Positions 8,418 to 15,475 of a stretch of DNA of 33,057 bases are shown here, piece by piece; position 1 is the first letter of the stretch, and the number at the start of each line of letters is the position of its first letter. Under the pieces are notes generated by a model. That model made no database searches, was not told the origin of the DNA, and worked only from the letters and a program-made list of their open reading frames with translations. This stretch comes from an uncultured Clostridia bacterium. GTDB taxonomy: Bacteria > Bacillota > Clostridia > TANB77 > CAG-465. The stretch covers positions 1-33,057 of the forward strand of contig CALXJE010000017.1 of NCBI GenBank assembly GCA_944388545.1, given 5' to 3'. The position numbers were made by a program, and so were the translations under genes.

Positions 8418-9293
8418 ATGAAAATTAGTTATATAAATTTAAGAAAAAAATTACAAGAAATGAAAGAAAATAAGAAACAAAAGCCTAAAAATGAGGAGAC
8501 AAAATATATAGGGATAAATTACAGCAGAGATGATGAAAAAAAAGACAAGAAGTTTAAAAATATATTTAATAATTTTAAAAGCGCACCCAAAGGTAGTTAT
8601 ACTTTATTAATATTTATGATATTACTTCTTGTTATAACTACAAAGCTTAATGTCGATACTCGTTCAAATTTAAAGGAAGAAGAATATAATACATATAAAT
8701 TAGATGAAAACGAAGATGTTTCTTTCGTTAGTAACAGTAATGTAATGATATATAAAGAGGCAGTTAGTAGTATTTTTGAAGAAAATCCAAATTATGATGA
8801 AGAAGTAGAAACAATAGAAACGTCTAGCTTAAATGTAGTTGATTCAAATAAAGATATTTTAGAGGAAGAAAAATACGTTTATGAGTATACATATATAAGG
8901 CCAGTAAATGGCGATACAATGAAGGAATATAGTATGGACAAAGTTATATATTCTAAAACGTTAGATATGTGGAAAGTTCACGATGGGATTGATATATATG
9001 GTTCACTAAATGAAAAGGTTAAAGCTAGTGAAAAAGGAATTGTAGAAAGGGTATATGAAGATCCATTCTATGGTTATAGTGTAATAATAGATCACCAAAA
9101 TGGAATAAAAACTATTTATAGAAACTTAGACAGCGATATTAAAGTTAAAGAAAAACAAGAGGTAGATAAAGGTTATGTTATAGGAGAAGTGGGGAACACA
9201 TCAAGTGGAGAGTGTAAAGATGAACCACATATACATTTTGAGGTTGTTAAAAATGGTGAAATAGTAAATCCAAGTGTAATAGGAATAAAATAA
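8418..9293 (+). CDS. spoIIQ: SpoIIQ-like M23 (LytM) sporulation protein
   Basis: This 291-residue protein has a 60-residue basic cytosolic head, a membrane segment at about 60-76, and a C-terminal M23 domain (about 160-290). The position right after spoIID and before spoIIID supports SpoIIQ, which in the forespore membrane docks with SpoIIIAH to form the channel between the two cells. The zinc-binding residues are present: H188 and D192 in VHDGIDIYG, and H273 in the final HIHFEV. The YxHL histidine usual in active LytM enzymes is replaced by asparagine (N236 in IYRNLDSD), so hydrolytic activity is doubtful. GGAGGG precedes the ATG. The identification is by context plus domain, since M23 proteins alone are not specific. 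Confidence 0.87.
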   Translation: MKISYINLRKKLQEMKENKKQKPKNEETKYIGINYSRDDEKKDKKFKNIFNNFKSAPKGSYTLLIFMILLLVITTKLNVDTRSNLKEEEYNTYKLDENEDVSFVSNSNVMIYKEAVSSIFEENPNYDEEVETIETSSLNVVDSNKDILEEEKYVYEYTYIRPVNGDTMKEYSMDKVIYSKTLDMWKVHDGIDIYGSLNEKVKASEKGIVERVYEDPFYGYSVIIDHQNGIKTIYRNLDSDIKVKEKQEVDKGYVIGEVGNTSSGECKDEPHIHFEVVKNGEIVNPSVIGIK

Positions 9294-9359
9294 AGAATAA
9301 AAGAGAAAAATTTGAATACTATGTAATATAAAAACAAATAAATTAAAGAGGTGAGATTA

Positions 9360-9620
9360 TTGTTACAAAATGATATAGAAGAAAGGGTAAAAGCTCTAGC
9401 AACATATATAATAGAAACAGGAAGTACAGTTAGAGCGGCGGCCACTAAATTTAATGTGAGTAAGTCAACAGTACATAAGGATATATCAGAAAGACTAGAG
9501 AAAATAAATCCAACATTATGGAAAGAAGCAAAAATGGTGTTAGAGCATAACAAAGAGGAACGTCATATAAGAGGAGGAATGGCAACGAAAATGAAATATA
9601 AAGAGAGAAAAGTTATTTAA
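9360..9620 (+). CDS. spoIIID: SpoIIID, mother-cell transcription regulator
   Basis: This 86-residue DNA-binding protein matches SpoIIID almost throughout. It has YIIETGSTVRAAATKFNVSK, then STVHKDISERLEKINPTLW, and the basic tail RHIRGGMATKMKYKERK. The helix-turn-helix is in residues 20-45 and the basic tail adds DNA contacts. SpoIIID adjusts SigE-dependent gene expression in the mother cell and is needed for sigK transcription. I chose the TTG at 9360 because AGAGGTG (9347-9353) is correctly spaced for it; a GTG at 9351 is part of that ribosome site. A terminator follows directly after the stop. Confidence 0.95.
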   Translation: MLQNDIEERVKALATYIIETGSTVRAAATKFNVSKSTVHKDISERLEKINPTLWKEAKMVLEHNKEERHIRGGMATKMKYKERKVI

Positions 9621-9643
9621 AGAGAGCAAAATAGCTCTCTTTT
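9621..9643 (+). terminator. spoIIID terminator; left breakpoint of tandem duplication
   Basis: AGAGAGC (9621-9627) pairs with GCTCTCT (9634-9640) and is followed by TTTT. The loop holds the aaaatag sequence at which the downstream tandem duplication begins. A half-copy of this terminator reappears at 11550. Confidence 0.75.
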
Positions 9644-9674
9644 ATGTTTAGGGCTTCCAATTTTATGTAAAGTA

Positions 9675-9683
9675 TGATATAAT
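9675..9683 (+). promoter_or_regulatory. Extended -10 promoter of repeat-protein gene 1
   Basis: TG-A-TATAAT (9675-9683) is an extended -10 element preceded by a poor -35. The same sequence, with the flanking TATGTAAAG and TTATATAG, occurs in front of the second gene. It lies about 55 bases before the start codon. Confidence 0.55.
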
Positions 9684-9738
9684 TATATAGTATTAAATAG
9701 GAATATCCTAGAAATAATTTGAAAGGAAAGTGAATTTA

Positions 9739-11409
9739 ATGATGGAATTTATGCTAGGCGAGCGGGAATATGCAATAGAAGTATATAAAGAAGTGTTGCT
9801 AGGAAGTAGAAAAAAATTTCCTAATTATTTCTGGTCTGATTTTTATGGATTAGAACATGCAAAATACGTTGTTAGATACCTTATAGAAGAAAAACTAAAA
9901 TGGAGTGATGAACAAGTAAAAAAGAAGTTGAGTCATAATACATTTAAGCGGAATAAGCTTGGAGGAATGATAGCAATAATATTTAGTTCCAGTCCATTTG
10001 CGGCAATAGATAATGCATACCCAGAAAAATACAAAGAATGGGAACTTAGTCGTGTTCCAGTAGGCTTTTGGACATTAGAAAAAGCTAAAGAAGCAACAAG
10101 ATGGTTAATAGAAGAAAAGTTAAAGTGGAATGATGAGCAAGTAAAGGAAAATATGTGTAATGATATATTTGTAAAAAATAAATTTGGAGGAATGTTAAGT
10201 GTATTATTTAATGCTAGTTCATATGCAGCAATAGAAAATGCATATCCTGGAAAGTATAAAGCATGGGAGTTTAAAAATGTACCCAATAATTTTTGGAATT
10301 TGGAAACAGCTAAAGAAGCAACAAGATGGTTAATAGAAGAAAAATTAAAGTGGAGTGATGAGCAAGTTAAAAAAAGCTTGTGTAGGGCTATATTTAAACA
10401 AAATGATCTTGAAGGAATGCTACAAGTTGTATTTAATAGTAATTCATTTAGAGCAATAGAAAATGCATATCCTGGAAAATATAAAGAGTGGGAGTTTAAA
10501 GTTATTCTTGGCTCTAGAGCTTTATGGAATTTAGAAACAGCTAAGGAGGCAACAAAATGGCTAATAGAAGAAAAGTTAAAGTGGAATGATGAGCAAGTAA
10601 GAGATAATTTATGCTTAGATACTTTTAAAGAAAATGAACTAGGTGGAATGATAAGTGTTCTATTTAAAGGAAGTTCTTTCGGAGCAATAGAAAATGCATA
10701 TCCTGGAAAGTATAAAGCATGGGAATTTAAATTCACTCCTAGAAGTTTTTGGAATTTGGAAACAGCTAAGGAGGCAACAAAATGGCTAATAGAAGAAAAA
10801 CTAAAATGGAGTGATGAGCAAGTAAGAGATAATTTGTGCTTAGCTACTTTTAAAGAAAATGGATTAGGTGGAATGATAATCGACTTATTTAATGCTAGTT
10901 CATATGCAGCAATAGAAAATGCATATCCTGGAAAGTATAAAGCATGGGAATTTAAATTTACTCCTAAAAATTTTTGGAATTTGGAAACAGCTAAGGAGGC
11001 AACAAAATGGCTAATAGAAGAAAAGTTAAAGTGGAATGATGAGCAAGTAAGAAAAAATATTAAACAAATTGTATTTATACAAAATGGACTTTCAGGCATG
11101 TTAACTAAAGTATTTAACGGTAGTATATTTGCAGCAATAGAAAATGCATATCCTGGAAAGTATAAGCCGTGGGAGTTTAAATCTACTCCTAGAAATTTTT
11201 GGAATTTAGAAACAGCTAAAGAGGCAACAAAATGGCTAATAGAAGAAAAACTAAAATGGAGTGATGAGCAAGTACGGGAAAATTTTACTAGCGAAATATT
11301 TGTCCAAAATAGACTTTGTGGAATGTTAAGAGTTTTATTTAAAGGAAGTTCTTTTGCAGCATTAGAAAACGCCTATCCTGGAAAGTATTCTAGTAAATAT
11401 AAGAAATGA
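9739..11409 (+). CDS. 75-residue-repeat protein 1 (seven repeats)
   Basis: This 556-residue protein is almost entirely tandem repeats. A diverged first unit (residues 1 to about 109) is followed by six units starting at bases 10066, 10291, 10522, 10747, 10972 and 11197. Each is 75 residues long except one of 77. A unit reads FWNLETAKEATKWLIEEKLK, then W(S/N)DEQV, a variable stretch, a GGM(L/I)-type turn, (S/A)(S)xFAAIENAYPGKY and K.WEFK. Each unit is predicted to be helical, with Trp, Glu and Lys strongly conserved. No signal peptide, membrane segment or catalytic motif is visible, so it is probably cytosolic and binds DNA, RNA or protein through an array. It may correspond to a Pfam DUF family such as DUF4046, but I cannot check this. 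I chose the ATG at 9739 for its spacing from GAAAGGA; a GTG at 9730 is too close. Confidence 0.85.
   Translation: MMEFMLGEREYAIEVYKEVLLGSRKKFPNYFWSDFYGLEHAKYVVRYLIEEKLKWSDEQVKKKLSHNTFKRNKLGGMIAIIFSSSPFAAIDNAYPEKYKEWELSRVPVGFWTLEKAKEATRWLIEEKLKWNDEQVKENMCNDIFVKNKFGGMLSVLFNASSYAAIENAYPGKYKAWEFKNVPNNFWNLETAKEATRWLIEEKLKWSDEQVKKSLCRAIFKQNDLEGMLQVVFNSNSFRAIENAYPGKYKEWEFKVILGSRALWNLETAKEATKWLIEEKLKWNDEQVRDNLCLDTFKENELGGMISVLFKGSSFGAIENAYPGKYKAWEFKFTPRSFWNLETAKEATKWLIEEKLKWSDEQVRDNLCLATFKENGLGGMIIDLFNASSYAAIENAYPGKYKAWEFKFTPKNFWNLETAKEATKWLIEEKLKWNDEQVRKNIKQIVFIQNGLSGMLTKVFNGSIFAAIENAYPGKYKPWEFKSTPRNFWNLETAKEATKWLIEEKLKWSDEQVRENFTSEIFVQNRLCGMLRVLFKGSSFAALENAYPGKYSSKYKK
10066..11396 (+). repeat. Six in-frame 225-base repeats in repeat-protein gene 1
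   Basis: Units begin at 10066, 10291, 10522, 10747, 10972 and 11197 with spacing of 225, 231, 225, 225 and 225 bases. The third to sixth units share nearly identical DNA (for example AGGCAACAAAATGGCTAATA), which points to recent expansion or gene conversion. The first two units use a slightly different version. Confidence 0.9.
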
Positions 11410-11417
11410 AATGTTTT

Positions 11418-11455
11418 AAGAACTAGTAATTTAAAAATTACTGGTTCTTTATTTT
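11418..11455 (+). terminator. Terminator of repeat-protein gene 1
   Basis: AAGAACTAGTAATTT (11418-11432) pairs with AAATTACTGGTTCTT (11435-11449), with one G-U pair, and is followed by TATTTT. An equivalent hairpin follows gene 2 at 12881. Confidence 0.75.
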
Positions 11456-11596
11456 AATAATAATATTGTAAAAGCAAGTTAATATTATATAAATGACAAA
11501 GTAAAATTATAATTTTTATAATTAAAATTGAAATAAGTATAAATAATGAAAAATAGCTCTCTTTTATGTTTAGGGCTTTTATTTTTATGTAAAGTA

Positions 11597-11605
11597 TGAT
11601 ATAAT
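11597..11605 (+). promoter_or_regulatory. Extended -10 promoter of repeat-protein gene 2
   Basis: TG-A-TATAAT (11597-11605) is identical in sequence and distance to the element before gene 1. The -35 region is one of the few places where the two upstream regions differ. Confidence 0.55.
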
Positions 11606-11660
11606 TATATAGTATTAAATAGGAATATCCTAAAAATAATTTGAAAGGAAAGTGAAATTA

Positions 11661-12872
11661 ATGTTACATATGATGTTAGATGAGCGGGAGTATGCAATAG
11701 AAACATATAAAGAGGTACTGTCAAGGAGCCGTAAAAAATTTCCAGATTTTTTTTGGTCGGCACCTATGGGATTAATCCATGCAAGGGATTTAGTTAGATA
11801 TCTTATAGAAGAAAGGCTAAAATGGGATGATAAGCAGGTAAAAGAAAAATGGTGTATAAAGACGCTTGTACAAAATCGTCTTGGAGGAATGTTGGTTAAA
11901 ATGTTTAATGGTAGTGCATTTGCAGCTATAGAAAATGCATATCCTGGAAAGTATAAAGTATGGGAAATGAAAGTTGCTACTAACGCTTTTTGGGATTTAG
12001 AAACTGGCAAAGAAGCAACAAAATGGTTAATAGAGGAAAAGCTAAGGTGGAGTGATGATCAAGTAAAAGACAATATATGTAAAGAAATATTTATAAAAAA
12101 TGGACTGCAAGGTATGCTAATAGATGTATTTAAGAATAATTATTTTATAGCAATAGAAAATGCATATCCAGGTAAGTATAAAAAATGGGAATTTAGAAAC
12201 GTTTGTAATAATTTCTGGACATTAGAAACTGCTAAGGAAGCGACAAAGTGGTTAATAGAAGAAAAGCTAAAGTGGAGTGATGAGCAGGTAAAGGAGAGCT
12301 TAACGCAGGCAACATTTATACAAAATGGCCTTTTTGGAATGTTAAATAGAGTGTTTAAAGGTAGTCCATTTGCAGCTATAGAAAATGCGTATCCAGGGAA
12401 ATACAAGAAATGGGAATTTAAAGTCCCTAGTGGATTTTGGAATTTGGATACCGCCAAGGAAGCAACAAAATGGTTAATAGAAGAAAAACTAAAGTGGAGT
12501 GATGACCAAGTAAAACGAAATTTGTGTCAATCAATATTTGTCCAAAATGATCTTTCAGGAATGTTAAGTGGTGTATTCAAAGATAGCTCTTTTGCAGCTA
12601 TAGAAAATGCATATCCGGGTAAATATAAAGTTTGGGAATTTACGAGAGTTCCTAAGGGCTTTTGGACATTAGAAACTGCCAAGGAAGCAACAAAATGGTT
12701 GATAGAGGAGAAACTAAAATGGAACGATTGTCAAGTAAGACAAAATTTGGACGTAGCTACATTTAGGAAGAACAGACTTGGTGGAATGTTAAATGATTTA
12801 TTTAATAACAGTATATTTAAAGCTTTAGAAAATGCATATCCAGGTAAGTATTCCCGTAAAAATAGGAAATGA
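11661..12872 (+). CDS. 75-residue-repeat protein 2 (five repeats)
   Basis: This 403-residue paralogue of the preceding gene has a diverged head unit and four standard units starting at bases 11988, 12213, 12435 and 12660. It keeps the same motifs: KEATKWLIEEKL(K/R)W, (S/N)DxQV, and FxAIENAYPGKYK.WEF. The final unit ends in ALENAYPGKYSRKNRK, as in protein 1, so both proteins close with a basic tail. Its repeats resemble one another in DNA (AAGGAAGCAACAAAATGGTT) more than they resemble those of gene 1, which suggests repeats are homogenised within each gene. ATG at 11661 is the counterpart of the start chosen in gene 1. The head region differs clearly from gene 1, in contrast to the almost unchanged upstream DNA. 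The function is unknown. Confidence 0.85.
   Translation: MLHMMLDEREYAIETYKEVLSRSRKKFPDFFWSAPMGLIHARDLVRYLIEERLKWDDKQVKEKWCIKTLVQNRLGGMLVKMFNGSAFAAIENAYPGKYKVWEMKVATNAFWDLETGKEATKWLIEEKLRWSDDQVKDNICKEIFIKNGLQGMLIDVFKNNYFIAIENAYPGKYKKWEFRNVCNNFWTLETAKEATKWLIEEKLKWSDEQVKESLTQATFIQNGLFGMLNRVFKGSPFAAIENAYPGKYKKWEFKVPSGFWNLDTAKEATKWLIEEKLKWSDDQVKRNLCQSIFVQNDLSGMLSGVFKDSSFAAIENAYPGKYKVWEFTRVPKGFWTLETAKEATKWLIEEKLKWNDCQVRQNLDVATFRKNRLGGMLNDLFNNSIFKALENAYPGKYSRKNRK
11988..12860 (+). repeat. Four in-frame repeats of about 225 bases in repeat-protein gene 2
   Basis: Units start at 11988, 12213, 12435 and 12660 with spacing of 225, 222 and 225 bases. Indels are multiples of three and fall in the linker after WEFK, which is also where gene 1 varies. 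Confidence 0.88.
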
Positions 12873-12880
12873 AATGTTTT

Positions 12881-12918
12881 AAGAACTAGTAATTTAAAAA
12901 TTACTGGTTCTTTGTTTT
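12881..12918 (+). terminator. Terminator of repeat-protein gene 2
   Basis: The stem AAGAACTAGTAATTT (12881-12895) with AAATTACTGGTTCTT (12898-12912) is the same as after gene 1, followed by TTTGTTTT. Confidence 0.75.
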
Positions 12919-13009
12919 GGTAGAAATTTAAATAAAATTATAATTTTTATAATAAAAATTGAAATAAGTATAAATAATGAAAAATAGTATAAAATATTTA
13001 TGTGATATG

Positions 13010-13038
13010 TTGCAAATGAAACAGACTTGTAATATAAT
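13010..13038 (+). promoter_or_regulatory. Promoter of mbl
   Basis: TTGCAA (13010-13015) and TATAAT (13033-13038) are 17 bases apart, and the mbl start is 38 bases further on. It lies just right of the duplication, so mbl kept its own promoter. Confidence 0.6.
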
Positions 13039-13075
13039 TGTAACAAAGCAGTTAGTGAAAAGGAAAGGAAGTGAT

Positions 13076-14095
13076 ATGATGATGTTCGGCCAAGATATAG
13101 GTATTGATTTAGGAACGGCTACAATACTTGTATATGTTAAAGGAAAAGGTATAGTATTAAGAGAACCTGCAGTTGTTGCCATTGATAAAAATACTAATGA
13201 AGTATTAGCAGTGGGGCAAGAGGCACGAAAAATGTTAGGAAGAACTCCTGGAAACATAGTTGCAATTAGGCCTTTAAAAGATGGAGTTATATCAGATTAT
13301 ACTGTAACAGAAAAAATGCTCAAGTATTTTATAAATAAAGTATCTGGAAGATTTGTACTTAATCCTAGAATAATGATTTGTGTGCCATCTGGAGTTACGG
13401 AGGTTGAGAAAAAAGCAGTAATAGATGCGGCAAATCATGCTGGGGCAAGAAAAGTTTATCTTATAGAAGAACCTATTGCAGCAGCAATAGGAGCAGGAAT
13501 AGATATTGCTAAACCTTATGGAAGTATGATACTAGATATTGGCGGTGGAACAGCTGATATTGCTGTTATTTCTTTGGGAGGAGCAGTAAGAAGTAAGTCA
13601 ATAAAAATAGCAGGAGATAAATTTGATGAAGCTATAATAAAATATATAAAGCGAAAATATAATGTTATAATAGGCGAGAGAACAGCAGAAGATATAAAAA
13701 TAAATATTGGTTGTGTATATCCTAAAACAGTTGTTGAAACTATGAATATAAAAGGAAGAAATTTGACAACAGGATTACCAGTTGAACTGGAAATTACATC
13801 AGAGGAAACGATGGAAGCATTAGAAGAATGCGCAGCTCAAATTGTTGAAGGTGTTCATTCTGTACTAGAGGAAACGCCACCAGAATTGTCTGCAGATATA
13901 AGTGATAGAGGTATATATATAACTGGTGGGGGTGGTCTCGTATCTGGACTTGATCAACTCCTTCAAGAAAAGACAGGAATTCCAGTAATGATAGCAGAAG
14001 ATGCAATATCCTGCGTGGCTGTAGGGACAGGAAAAGCACTAAATCATATTGATTTATTAGAAACAGGGAATGCTGTAAAAATAAAGAAATTTTAA
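13076..14095 (+). CDS. mbl: Mbl/MreB-family actin-like cell-shape protein
   Basis: This 339-residue protein is a bacterial actin of the MreB/Mbl group. It has the first phosphate-binding motif GIDLGTATILVYVKGKGIVL near the N-terminus, EEPIAAAIGAGID, the second phosphate motif DIGGGTADIAVISLGG, and IYITGGGGLVSGLDQLL near the C-terminus. It forms membrane-bound filaments that guide wall synthesis. Mbl is favoured over MreB because it follows spoIIID, as in other spore formers. The frame opens further upstream at 12977, but the ATG cluster at 13076-13084 follows a GGAAG site and gives a normal MreB beginning (M-FGQDIGIDLG). The final LETGNAVKIKKF is a short basic tail. A strong terminator follows. 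Confidence 0.93.
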   Translation: MMMFGQDIGIDLGTATILVYVKGKGIVLREPAVVAIDKNTNEVLAVGQEARKMLGRTPGNIVAIRPLKDGVISDYTVTEKMLKYFINKVSGRFVLNPRIMICVPSGVTEVEKKAVIDAANHAGARKVYLIEEPIAAAIGAGIDIAKPYGSMILDIGGGTADIAVISLGGAVRSKSIKIAGDKFDEAIIKYIKRKYNVIIGERTAEDIKINIGCVYPKTVVETMNIKGRNLTTGLPVELEITSEETMEALEECAAQIVEGVHSVLEETPPELSADISDRGIYITGGGGLVSGLDQLLQEKTGIPVMIAEDAISCVAVGTGKALNHIDLLETGNAVKIKKF

Positions 14096-14104
14096 ATATA
14101 GACT

Positions 14105-14144
14105 AAAAATAACAATAGTATTAGTAATTACTATTGTTATTTTT
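14105..14144 (+). terminator. mbl terminator
   Basis: AAAAATAACAATAGTA (14105-14120) and TACTATTGTTATTTTT (14129-14144) form a perfect 16-base stem with an eight-base loop. Confidence 0.75.
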
Positions 14145-14181
14145 GCATGTATTTATTTCAACTCAAGTTTTATGTAAGTGG

Positions 14182-14211
14182 TTGAAAAAGTTATGTAAAA
14201 TATGATACAAT
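14182..14211 (+). promoter_or_regulatory. Promoter of the U32 peptidase operon
   Basis: TTGAAA (14182-14187) is followed by TACAAT (14206-14211) with 18 bases between them and a TG extension just before the -10. The stretch TTATGTAAAATATGATACAA closely resembles that before the repeat-protein genes. Confidence 0.6.
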
Positions 14212-14242
14212 ATATATGTAAATTATGAAAAGGAAGAATGTT

Positions 14243-15475
14243 ATGAAAAAATTTGAGTTATTAGCACCAGCAGGTAGTTTGGAAAAGGCAAAAGTTGCAT
14301 TTATGTATGGAGCAGATGCAGTATATGCAGGAACATCTAGATTATCGCTTAGAACTAGAGCTGAAATGAATTCAGATAGTTTAGAAGAGACTATTAAATA
14401 TGCACATAAAATAGGAAAAAAAGTATATGTTGCACTAAATATATATGCGTATGATGAAGATTATAAAGAGATTGAAGACGAAGTTAAAAGATTAAATGAG
14501 ATAGGAGCAGATGCACTTATTGTAGCAGATGGAGGAATTATTGAGATAGTTAAAAAAATAGCACCTAATATGCCTATTCATGTAAGTACACAAGCTAATA
14601 GTACAAGTCTTCATTCATGTGAGTTTTGGAAAAATAATGGAGCAAGTAGAATAATTCTTGCAAGAGAACTTTCTAAAGACAAAATTTCATATATAATGAA
14701 AAATAAAAGTAAAGATTTGGAAATCGAAATGTTTATACATGGTGCAATATGCTTTGCGTATTCTGGAAGATGTTATTTAAGTCAATATTTATCAGATAGA
14801 GGAGCAAATTGTGGTGATTGCAGTCAACCATGTAGATGGCAATATAAAATAACAGCAGAAGAAGTAAATACACCTGGAAGCATTATAAATTTAGATTATG
14901 ATGAAAAAGGTACTTATATATTTTCCTCTAAAGACCTTTGCCTTATAAATCAGATACCTGGAATAATAGACATGGGAGTAGAGAGTTTAAAGATAGAAGG
15001 TAGACTTAAAACAGAATACTATTTAGCTACAGTCGTAAGAGCATATAGACAAGCTATTGATGATTATTATAACAGTAAAGAAAATTGGAATTCCAATAAA
15101 TATTTAAAAGAACTAGAAACAGTAAAAACAAGGGGATTATCAGAATTTTATTATTCAGATAAAAATAATCAAGATATTCATGATTATTCAGGTCAAAATG
15201 AGAATTTAAAATATGAGTTTGGTGCCAAGGTTGAAAAAGTTTTAGAAAATAATTTAGTAATTGTTGAAATAAAAAATAAGTTATCTTTAGGAGATTGTTT
15301 AGAAGTGCTAATTCCAAATAGCATAGAAAATAGTTCTTTTACTATAGATGAATTATATGATATAGAAACAAATAGCAAAATAACAACAATAAATCCTGGA
15401 AGAAAAGGACAAAAAGTTAAAATAAAGATACCATTTAATGTAAAGAAAGGATATATTATTAGGAGAAAAAAGTGA
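14243..15475 (+). CDS. U32-family peptidase, probable tRNA hydroxylation factor (TrhP/YrrO-like)
   Basis: This 410-residue protein belongs to peptidase family U32. It starts with FELLAPAGSLEKAKVAFMYG and has the family signature EMFIHGAICFAYSGRCYLSQ followed by YLSDRGANCGDCSQPCRW. Four of the cysteines here are the likely iron-sulfur ligands. SLKIEGRLKTEYYLATVVRA follows, then a beta-rich C-terminal domain. Close relatives (TrhP, YrrN/YrrO) work in prephenate-dependent 5-hydroxylation of uridine 34 in tRNA, while the old name is collagenase-like peptidase. I chose ATG at 14243 because AAGGAAG sits eight bases ahead; an in-frame ATG at 14225 has no ribosome site. The stop codon overlaps the next gene's GTG, so it is coupled to tcdA, another tRNA-modification gene, which supports a tRNA role. 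Confidence 0.9.
   Translation: MKKFELLAPAGSLEKAKVAFMYGADAVYAGTSRLSLRTRAEMNSDSLEETIKYAHKIGKKVYVALNIYAYDEDYKEIEDEVKRLNEIGADALIVADGGIIEIVKKIAPNMPIHVSTQANSTSLHSCEFWKNNGASRIILARELSKDKISYIMKNKSKDLEIEMFIHGAICFAYSGRCYLSQYLSDRGANCGDCSQPCRWQYKITAEEVNTPGSIINLDYDEKGTYIFSSKDLCLINQIPGIIDMGVESLKIEGRLKTEYYLATVVRAYRQAIDDYYNSKENWNSNKYLKELETVKTRGLSEFYYSDKNNQDIHDYSGQNENLKYEFGAKVEKVLENNLVIVEIKNKLSLGDCLEVLIPNSIENSSFTIDELYDIETNSKITTINPGRKGQKVKIKIPFNVKKGYIIRRKK

Larger units (their letters stand above)
9628..11556 (+). repeat. Tandem duplication, copy 1
   Basis: This unit runs from aaaatag in the spoIIID terminator loop (9628-9634) to the next aaaatag (11550-11556). It contains a promoter, one repeat-protein gene and its terminator. 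The DNA upstream of the gene (9635-9738) matches copy 2 (11557-11660) at all but about five positions, and the terminators are nearly identical. The copies differ in length by about 490 bases, mostly because copy 1 has two more internal 225-base repeats. Confidence 0.85.
11550..12987 (+). repeat. Tandem duplication, copy 2
   Basis: This copy begins at aaaatag (11550-11556), carries half of the spoIIID terminator (ctctcttttatg), the shared promoter, gene 2 and its terminator. It ends at aaaatag (12981-12987) just upstream of mbl. The DNA before each right-hand aaaatag is the same in both copies (ttgaaataagtataaataat). About 32 bases are missing from the downstream spacer relative to copy 1. 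Confidence 0.85.

Noticed and set aside
9933-11099. Long antisense open frame (388 codons) across repeat-protein gene 1, with similar ones across gene 2
   Set aside because: It exists because the sense gene is a 225-base periodic repeat, so one stop-free antisense frame repeats in every unit. It has no ribosome site, and the sense strand has the promoter, start and terminator.
10066-12860. Regular repeats considered as a CRISPR array
   Set aside because: The repeats are 225 bases, contiguous, in frame and coding. There are no short direct repeats with unique spacers and no cas genes.
12977-13075. Upstream start giving a 33-residue extension of Mbl
   Set aside because: The extension is unlike actin-family N-termini and contains the probable mbl promoter.
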